From an uncultured Candidatus Melainabacteria bacterium (GTDB lineage Bacteria; Cyanobacteriota; Vampirovibrionia; Gastranaerophilales; Gastranaerophilaceae), in NCBI GenBank assembly GCA_949927415.1, contig CATLFB010000002.1, positions 248,001 through 312,000 of the forward strand: a stretch of DNA of 64,000 nt. Direction: 5' to 3'. The notes beneath the pieces are model-generated. The model was not told the origin of the DNA and did not search any database. It saw nothing but the letters and a program-made list of their open reading frames with translations. Position numbers and translations under genes: made by a program. Every line of letters starts with the position of its first letter. Within the stretch, counting starts at the first letter, position 1. Positions 59,066 through 64,000 of the stretch are shown piece after piece.

Positions 59066-59857
59066 ATGATAAGAGTTGCAGTATGCGGCGCGTTAGGCAA
59101 AATGGGGCAGGAAGTAGTTTGTGCGGTTGAGGCGGCAGAAGATATGGAATTGGCAGCAAAAATCGACATCGCGGCAGACAACATGTATCACACGATAGAA
59201 GAAGCGGCACGCGTTGAAGAGATTGATGTTCTGGTTGACTTTACCCAGCCGAAATCAATTTATGAAAATGCGCTATTCTGCCTGGATAACGGAATCAAAA
59301 TGGTAATAGGCACAACCGGCTTGACAGATGAGCAGATTGAGTGTTTGCGAAAACTTTCAAAAGAAAAAAATACCGGGTGTCTTATTGCTCCGAACTTTTC
59401 AACGGGTGCGGTTTTGATGATGATGTTTGCACAGCAGGCGGCGCGCTACTTTGACAATGCGGAAATAATCGAACTTCACCACAATCAGAAGAAAGATGCA
59501 CCGTCTGGAACTGCAATTAAAACAGCGCAGATGATGGCAGAAGTAAAGTCGGATTTAGCGGCCGGAAATTGTCCTGAAACCGAAACAATTGAAGGTGCAA
59601 GAGGCGGAAGTTCTTATGCGGATATTCACATTCATTCAGTCAGAATGCCGGGATATATTGCATCACAGGAGGTAATTTTCGGCTCATCAGGCCAAATTTT
59701 AAAAATCAGGCATGATTCCATGGACAGAAAATGTTACATGCAGGGTGTTTTGCTTGGCATAAGGCACACATTCAAAGAAAACGATTTTATCTATGGCCTC
59801 GACCATGTGCTACGGTGCTACGGTGCTACGCACGTAGAGACATCGGAACTGTCATAA
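59066..59857 (+). CDS. dapB: 4-hydroxy-tetrahydrodipicolinate reductase with repeat-derived C-terminus
   Basis: DapB reduces the heterocycle in lysine and diaminopimelate synthesis. The 263-aa product shows the NAD-binding start VAVCGALGKMGQEV, VDFTQP near residue 53, GTTGL near 78, PNFSTGAVLMM near 105 and HHNQKKDAPSGTAIK near 138. Normal family members end near FIYGLDHVL. Here 14 further residues (RCYGATHVETSELS) come from the repeat that begins immediately. These include three tandem GTGCTACG 8-mers at 59807-59830, and the repeat also supplies the stop codon. ATAAGGAG precedes the ATG at 59066. Confidence 0.93.
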   Translation: MIRVAVCGALGKMGQEVVCAVEAAEDMELAAKIDIAADNMYHTIEEAARVEEIDVLVDFTQPKSIYENALFCLDNGIKMVIGTTGLTDEQIECLRKLSKEKNTGCLIAPNFSTGAVLMMMFAQQAARYFDNAEIIELHHNQKKDAPSGTAIKTAQMMAEVKSDLAAGNCPETETIEGARGGSSYADIHIHSVRMPGYIASQEVIFGSSGQILKIRHDSMDRKCYMQGVLLGIRHTFKENDFIYGLDHVLRCYGATHVETSELS

Positions 59858-60560
59858 CGGAGCCGCTTGTGAAAGAATTAGGCGCTGAAGTGCAGGATTA
59901 GGACGAAGGCGCTAAGAAAGGGCGACGTCTTTTGGCGATTGTTGTGAAACGTGGCGGTTTTATTACGCACGTAGATGGATTTTCGATACGTGGTGCGAAG
60001 TCTACACAGCGATTAGCGCGGAGGATGAGCGAAACTCGTCATATCCAAAGCACCGCAGTGAGCGCGAGTCGGCAGAGGGTGAAAAGCTTTGCGGGGAGAA
60101 ACGCTTTGGAACCCGTTTAGCGCCGCCGAGCAAGACAGCGGCAAAATCGCGAGAACGATTTGAAGCGAACGTAAGGTGCGGGTCAGCCGAATAATCCAGA
60201 GACATCGGGTCTGAATTAGGCTTGTTACGCTTTTGGAAGAATTATACACAGAAGTGCAGAATTAGGAAAAGTCGCTTGGAACGGCCGCCGTTTTCTGACG
60301 GACCACAAACTCCGACGACAATCGTAGCATCCCCTCTCCTGGTAGAGGAGAGGGTGGAATTTCAACTTGAGCCCGCTTGTGGCGGAGCGAAAGTTAGAAA
60401 TTCGGGTGAGGTACTACGGTACTACGTACGTAGACGTATTGGAACTGTCATACCAAAACCGCTTATAAAAGCTTTAGGCAGAGATGTTTAGGATTAGGAC
60501 AAAGGCGCTTGGAGAGGACAACGTTTTCTGCTGATTATCGTGAACCCTGATGATTTTATT
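59807..60560. repeat. Composite intergenic repeat, locus 4 (inverted)
   Basis: Units appear in the opposite orientation to loci 1-3. GGAACTGTCATA, CGCTT, TAGGCGCT and AGGATTAGGAC recur near 59840, 60220 (decayed) and 60440. The hairpin CCCTCTCCT/AGGAGAGGG (60332-60354) is followed by the GAAATTCGGGTGAGGTACTAC block and CTACGTACGTAG (60401-60412). Three GTGCTACG copies mark the left end inside dapB. The 59858-60734 stretch has no gene of its own; the next gene's promoter region follows. Confidence 0.8.
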
Positions 60561-60734
60561 ACGCACTTAGACACATTGAAATAAATCCTTCGCAAAAAAC
60601 GTCAAAAAAAGTTCACAATTAATACAGAACAACTTTATCTTCAAAAAACATCAAAATATTCTACTTTCCGGCAATGAAAAACCATCCGTTAACGTTTATG
60701 ATGTAGTTGGTTGGATATAGGAAAGGTTGGTACT

Positions 60735-61067
60735 ATGAAAAAGATATTTTTGATAATGGCGGCTGTTCTGATTTCCCTTCCGGCGTCCGCCTCCTGCGCC
60801 ATAACCGGAAATACCTGTGCTTATTCAATTACGAAACCGTCGATTCAGGATAAATATCTTCCTGATAATATTCAGAATATTCAGAAACCTGATGCTTTCA
60901 GGCCAAACTATTTTGAACCTTATCATGATGCCTTAATCAATACGGAAACGGGTGCAGCGGCAGGAGCCGAAACTCATTCGGGAACTCCTAACAATTATAA
61001 CTCTAATTGTCAGTTCGGTGTTTGCCTCCCCGGAATAACTCCGGGCGCAGGGGAAGTTATTGAATAG
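60735..61067 (+). CDS. Small secreted Cys-containing protein
   Basis: A 110-aa protein with a signal peptide (IFLIMAAVLISLPASAS) and a mature part of about 90 residues. The mature part is rich in Asn, Pro and Tyr, with CAITGNTC near its start and CQFGVC near its end. These four Cys may make two disulfides. GAAAGG precedes the ATG at 60735, and the terminator follows within 10 nt. Function unknown; an envelope or secreted role is implied by the signal. Confidence 0.65.
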   Translation: MKKIFLIMAAVLISLPASASCAITGNTCAYSITKPSIQDKYLPDNIQNIQKPDAFRPNYFEPYHDALINTETGAAAGAETHSGTPNNYNSNCQFGVCLPGITPGAGEVIE

Positions 61068-61073
61068 TCATTT

Positions 61074-61102
61074 AGCGGTCTTAAAAAGACCGCTTTTTTT
61101 TA
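61074..61102 (+). terminator. Terminator of the small secreted protein gene
   Basis: AGCGGTC/GACCGCT form a 7-bp stem with a 7-nt loop, followed by seven T. Confidence 0.85.
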
Positions 61103-61210
61103 TTTGCCGCACTTTGTTTTCCGCTCCAGGATAAATCTCGCAATAATCAAGCTTGCGATTGCGGAGTTTACGAAAATCATAATTTTTATCACATAAATGA
61201 AATTTTCCAT
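61100..61210 (-). CDS. 36-aa single-helix membrane peptide
   Basis: A short frame with GAGAG directly before the ATG. The peptide is a predicted membrane helix (IYVIKIMIFVNSAIASLIIARFIL) with a basic tail (ERKTKCGK). It overlaps the T-tract of the terminator on the other strand. Single-helix peptides of this size are often toxins or subunits. Evidence for expression is lacking. Confidence 0.35.
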   Translation of the reverse strand: MENFIYVIKIMIFVNSAIASLIIARFILERKTKCGK

Positions 61211-61388
61211 CTCTCAAAGAAAACTTATGAGGAATTCTAAATTTCCCAACAAAATAAACAAGTCTTTTATTCGACTCAAATTCTAAAAGAATGATATTCA
61301 GAAGCTTGTTTTGACCTGTAGTTCATCCGAGTGTGGGTATCTATTAATTATCCTTTTTTACATAAAATTTTGAAACATTTTTCAATCT

Positions 61389-61421
61389 AAAAGGCGTAAC
61401 ATTTATAATGTTACGCCTTTT
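61389..61421. terminator. Perfect 15-bp terminator hairpin, both directions
   Basis: The stem AAAAGGCGTAACATT/AATGTTACGCCTTTT has T runs on both strands. It may end the minus-strand transcript from Hsp20. Confidence 0.75.
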
Positions 61422-61491
61422 CTTTCAGCTGCGTTTGATGAAGAATCGGTAGATATTCTTCCGACAGCTGTCCGTATCCCGCCGCTATTTA

Positions 61492-61632
61492 TCAAACAGG
61501 CGCATCAGTGACAACCAAACAGGTATAATCACTCTTTTTAACGCCCCGTCCGTCTTGATATTCGTTTAATCTTGCGTCTACTCCTGCAAAATTTGACTCT
61601 GCCTCGAATGCATTGTCCTGATTTAGTAACTT
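61492..61632 (-). pseudogene. Decayed frame downstream of Hsp20
   Basis: After an in-frame TAA at 61635-61633 the minus strand encodes about 46 residues with ordinary codon use (AFEAESNFAGVDARLNEYQ, then YTCLVVTDAPV) but no start codon with signals. The same frame is open upstream of the TAA back to the Hsp20 stop region, and also looks protein-like there (SSCDYAGKRSSFLYSGRKPQ). A nonsense mutation in an older gene is the simplest reading. Family unknown. Confidence 0.3.
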
Positions 61633-61736
61633 TTAAACTAATTCAATAACGCACGATTGAGGTTTCCGGCCCGAATACAAGAACGAACTTCGTTTCCCCG
61701 CATAATCGCAGGATGATTCGGCTTTAAGATACGAAT

Positions 61737-62282
61737 TTAGTCTTCAATTTCCTTTTCGGATGTGTTTTCTTTTTGCCCCTGCTTTTTGTCTTCAAACATT
61801 GAGGAAGAATTTATTTCAAGTTTTCGCGGCTTGGCCTCTTCGATATTCTTCTTCGGAATCGTTATTGTCAGAAGCCCGTCTTTATATTCCGCATGGCTTT
61901 CATCTGTTATAATCGGAGCATCAAATGAAATCGTGCGTTTGTATTTTCCGTAGCGAAATTCACTTGTGTGATAGCGCTCGTTTTTTTCTTTTTCTTGTTT
62001 TTCTTCGGTTTCTTCCTGAATTTCTGCGGTTATTGTCAGAAAATCATTATCCAGTTCAACTTCGATGTCGTCTTTCTTAACCCCCGGAAGCTGCACCTTT
62101 ACCTTGTAGTTCTTGTCGTTCTGCTTTACTTCTATTGCAGGACGCCAGGTCGTCATTTTTTTAATATTCAGAGGATTCGCGAACGCGTTTGTCATGAATG
62201 TGTCGCGCAAAAAATTATTCAATTCCTGATGTATGCTGTCAAAATACAGTTCAGGTTCTCTTATCATCAAATCGTATTTCAT
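61737..62282 (-). CDS. Hsp20/alpha-crystallin small heat-shock protein
   Basis: A 181-aa chaperone that holds unfolded proteins. The N-terminus has LMIREPELYFDSIHQELNNF. The alpha-crystallin domain starts WRPAIEVKQNDKNYKVKVQLPGVKKDD and contains the FRYGKYKRTISFD strand, ending DGLLTITIPKK (the conserved GVLTI-like strand). The C-terminus is Lys/Glu-rich. GAAAGGAG precedes the ATG at 62282; an upstream codon at 62297 is weaker. No heat-shock operator (CIRCE) is visible upstream. Confidence 0.93.
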   Translation of the reverse strand: MKYDLMIREPELYFDSIHQELNNFLRDTFMTNAFANPLNIKKMTTWRPAIEVKQNDKNYKVKVQLPGVKKDDIEVELDNDFLTITAEIQEETEEKQEKEKNERYHTSEFRYGKYKRTISFDAPIITDESHAEYKDGLLTITIPKKNIEEAKPRKLEINSSSMFEDKKQGQKENTSEKEIED

Positions 62283-62428
62283 AAGAACTCCTTTCACATT
62301 TTCAGAATAACTTTTTTTTCAGCCGGCAACATTGCCGGAACCGACTAAAATTTCATTCATCAAATATGCACATTTGTTTAATAGACATACCCTTTTAAGC
62401 GTAAATAATTGTAGAAAAGGAGATATAA

Positions 62429-63454
62429 ATGACGATAAATATGCTTGTCTTTGACTACAGAGAAAACGAAAGAGAGTTTTTTGAGAATAACGAACTGCAA
62501 AACTTTGACTTTACATTTTTCAAAGAAAGCCTGAATCCTCGAACTGTTAAAACGATTCCGCAAGAGGTAAAAGACAAAGCGAATGTTATAAGCGTTTTCA
62601 CGAATTCAGAAGTAAATGAAGAGGTCATAAACAGCTTCAAAAATCTCCGCATAATTTCAACCCGCTCAACAGCCTACGAACACATAAGCAAAAAGGCCGC
62701 AAACGAGCGGAATATTGCTGTCATAAATGTCACGAAATATGGTGAAACATCAGTTGCGCAATTCACATTCTGCCTGATTCTGGCGCTCACCCGAAAGCTT
62801 ATGCGAGCTGTCAAAGACAGCGATAAAAATACAATCGACGATAATGACTTTTACGAACTCACAGGACGTGACATTTCAAAGCTTTCAATCGGCATAGTGG
62901 GTACCGGAACAATCGGGGCGGCGGTTTGCAAAATCGCTAAAACTTTTAACATGGACGTATACGGCTGTGATATAAATGTCAAACAGGAATTAATCAACAA
63001 ATACGGGATAAAATATCTTCCTTTTGAAGAACTGATAAAAAAAGTTGATATTGTGACTCTTCACATCCCGTTTACCGGCGATAACCTTCACATGTTTGAT
63101 AAAACGCAGTTTGATATGATGAAAGAAAATTCGTATTTCATAAACACCTCAAGCAGAAGGCTTGTGAATTTTGAAAGCTTATACAATGCACTGAAAGACG
63201 GAAAAATTGCAGGCGCGGCGCTTGATACAACCTGCTGCACATATCTCAATGCAAAATGTTTTGAAAACGGAAAACTTGCGAAAATATGCATGCAGGAATA
63301 CAAATACCTTCACCTGCTCTCAGAAATGGAAAACGCAATTGTCACGCCGCACATTGCATACAACACGCAAGAATCAATAAATTACATTCTCCAAAGCACA
63401 ATTGACCAAATCCGTGAAACAATCAAATGCGGAGATGTTAACGGAATTTTCTAG
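62429..63454 (+). CDS. D-2-hydroxyacid dehydrogenase (D-lactate-dehydrogenase-like)
   Basis: A 341-aa NAD-dependent enzyme of the D-isomer 2-hydroxyacid family. It shows the RSTAYEHIS substrate-domain motif near residue 78 and the nucleotide-binding VGTGTIGAAVCKIAK near 155. The catalytic Arg lies in INTSSRRLVNFESL near 237 and the catalytic His in TPHIAYNTQES near 308. The segment after AALDTTC does not show the usual VFExE glutamate, which is worth checking. Reduction of pyruvate to D-lactate would fit fermentative NADH disposal. AAAGGAG precedes the ATG by about 7 nt. Confidence 0.85.
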   Translation: MTINMLVFDYRENEREFFENNELQNFDFTFFKESLNPRTVKTIPQEVKDKANVISVFTNSEVNEEVINSFKNLRIISTRSTAYEHISKKAANERNIAVINVTKYGETSVAQFTFCLILALTRKLMRAVKDSDKNTIDDNDFYELTGRDISKLSIGIVGTGTIGAAVCKIAKTFNMDVYGCDINVKQELINKYGIKYLPFEELIKKVDIVTLHIPFTGDNLHMFDKTQFDMMKENSYFINTSSRRLVNFESLYNALKDGKIAGAALDTTCCTYLNAKCFENGKLAKICMQEYKYLHLLSEMENAIVTPHIAYNTQESINYILQSTIDQIRETIKCGDVNGIF

Positions 63455-63496
63455 GATTTTAAATTCGGACGCGGAAAAGCAACATCGTATAAAGAT

Positions 63497-64000
63497 TTAT
63501 TTTTTCATAATCTGAACAGAAATCGCGCCTAAAACATAATCTTTTCGCAGTTTAAATTCAAACCCGCTTTTTTCAAAATCCGAAATCAATTCCTGTGGTT
63601 CGGGGAAAACTCTTTTTGATTTAATTAAATATTTATAAGGCTCGGCATTTTTGAGAAAGATTTTTGCAGCCACGGGCGTAAAAATTTCAAAAAATTTTCC
63701 GGCAAGATTTTTTCTCCCGAAATCCAGATGGAGAAATTTGCCGCCCGGTTTTAGAACTCTATAGATCTCTTTTAAAGCTTTTTCCGGATTTGAAATGTTT
63801 CGCAAGCCAAATCCGATTGTTAAAAAATCGAATGTGTTGTCTTCAAATTCAAGATTTGTGATGTCGCCTTTTAAAAGTTTCACGCCCTGCAATTTTTTCT
63901 CGGCCAGAAGAAGCATATTTTCGGAAAAATCTACACCAGTCACATCTGCAAGCGGCTGGATTTTTTTTATAAAAAATGCAATATCGCCCGTTCCTGTGCA
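63497..64000 (-). CDS. ubiE: Ubiquinone/menaquinone biosynthesis C-methyltransferase, partial
   Basis: The gene is cut by the right edge of the window, so the N-terminal part (roughly 60-70 residues) is missing. The visible 167 residues start in the SAM-binding motif (CTGTGDIAFF) and continue with VTGVDFSENML, DNTFDFLTIGFGLRNISNPEKAL, the KPGGKFLHLDFGR stretch and a YKYLIKSKRVFPE plus SGFEFK end. These match the UbiE/MenG (UbiE/COQ5) family. Menaquinone rather than ubiquinone is the likely product in an anaerobe. The in-frame GTG at 63943 is not the real start, because coding continues beyond it to the edge. Confidence 0.9.
   Translation of the reverse strand, partial: CTGTGDIAFFIKKIQPLADVTGVDFSENMLLLAEKKLQGVKLLKGDITNLEFEDNTFDFLTIGFGLRNISNPEKALKEIYRVLKPGGKFLHLDFGRKNLAGKFFEIFTPVAAKIFLKNAEPYKYLIKSKRVFPEPQELISDFEKSGFEFKLRKDYVLGAISVQIMKK

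Larger units (their letters stand above)
61211..61736. other. Gene-poor region with a perfect terminator-like hairpin and a decayed frame
   Basis: A 15-bp perfect stem (AAAAGGCGTAACATT/AATGTTACGCCTTTT, 61389-61421) with a 3-nt loop ends a minus-strand transcript, possibly continuing from the Hsp20 gene. Between it and Hsp20 a minus-strand frame without a start is interrupted by TAA, the likely remnant of a gene. The left part (61211-61388) shows nothing I can name. Confidence 0.5.

Noticed and set aside
1-64000. CRISPR arrays, tRNA or rRNA genes, prophage or intact insertion sequences
   Set aside because: I found no regularly spaced repeats of CRISPR size, no TPsiC-loop/anticodon-stem arrangement, no rRNA stretch and no transposase or phage structural genes.

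Overview
The window looks like chromosome from an AT-rich, anaerobic, diderm bacterium, most likely a non-photosynthetic relative of Cyanobacteria (Melainabacteria/Vampirovibrionia, Gastranaerophilales-like). This placement is an inference. It rests on an LdpA-type double 4Fe-4S protein (a family described from cyanobacteria), HydF (H-cluster maturation of [FeFe] hydrogenase), a D-lactate-dehydrogenase-like enzyme, a rubrerythrin, an outer-membrane-barrel-like protein and a type IV pilin-like protein. I found no rRNA, tRNA, CRISPR array, intact insertion sequence or prophage.

Layout. 0.1-6.1 kb: mnmE, a HIT protein with spermidine synthase, a serine hydrolase and the LdpA-like protein. 6.1-6.7 kb: two very small minus-strand genes; the first is overlapped by a predicted antisense RNA and has a Shine-Dalgarno buried in a hairpin, so it resembles a type I toxin-antitoxin locus. 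6.8-11.2 kb: receiver protein, membrane-anchored Hsp20-like protein, RHH regulator, Orn/Lys/Arg decarboxylase and outer-membrane barrel. 11.2-13.9 kb: repeat-rich DNA around two small genes. 13.9-16.9 kb: a MotA/MotB-like motor pair joined to a UPF0210 (PFL) gene. 17-31.4 kb: uvrC, HxlR and DtxR regulators, nitrilase-family hydrolase, bioB, ispF, dciA-like, nrnA, yihY, rubrerythrin, several unrecognised proteins and an orphan ABC binding protein. 31.4-38.6 kb: a repeat, rarA, a frameshifted prepilin, LysM protein, ruvC, a degenerate matrixin-like protein and mtnA. 38.7-39.2 kb: a divergent AbrB-like/57-aa micro-locus around two perfect palindromes. 39.2-51.9 kb: miaB, holA-holB, a sensor kinase, HEAT protein, tyrA, hydF, rpsO and purB. 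52-64 kb: TPR protein, two paralogous secreted proteins, lipoate-ligase-like enzyme, NfeD-flotillin operon, dapB running into a repeat, Hsp20, D-2-hydroxyacid dehydrogenase and the 3' part of ubiE/menE-type methyltransferase (ubiE/menG).

Pathway links. The decarboxylase, speE and mtnA fit polyamine synthesis plus salvage of the methylthioadenosine it releases. mnmE and miaB modify tRNA; holA, holB, dciA-like, rarA, ruvC and uvrC serve replication and repair.

Three genome-style features stand out. First, at least a dozen genes have an extended -10 (TGnTAnAAT) only about 6-8 nt before the start codon, implying leaderless mRNAs. Second, a composite repeat with a perfect CCCTCTCCT/AGGAGAGGG hairpin and a CTACGTACGTAG box occurs at four intergenic loci and has supplied the last codons of dapB. 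Third, a second repeat (GTGAGAGGTGAAAGGTGA type) is scattered at five places.
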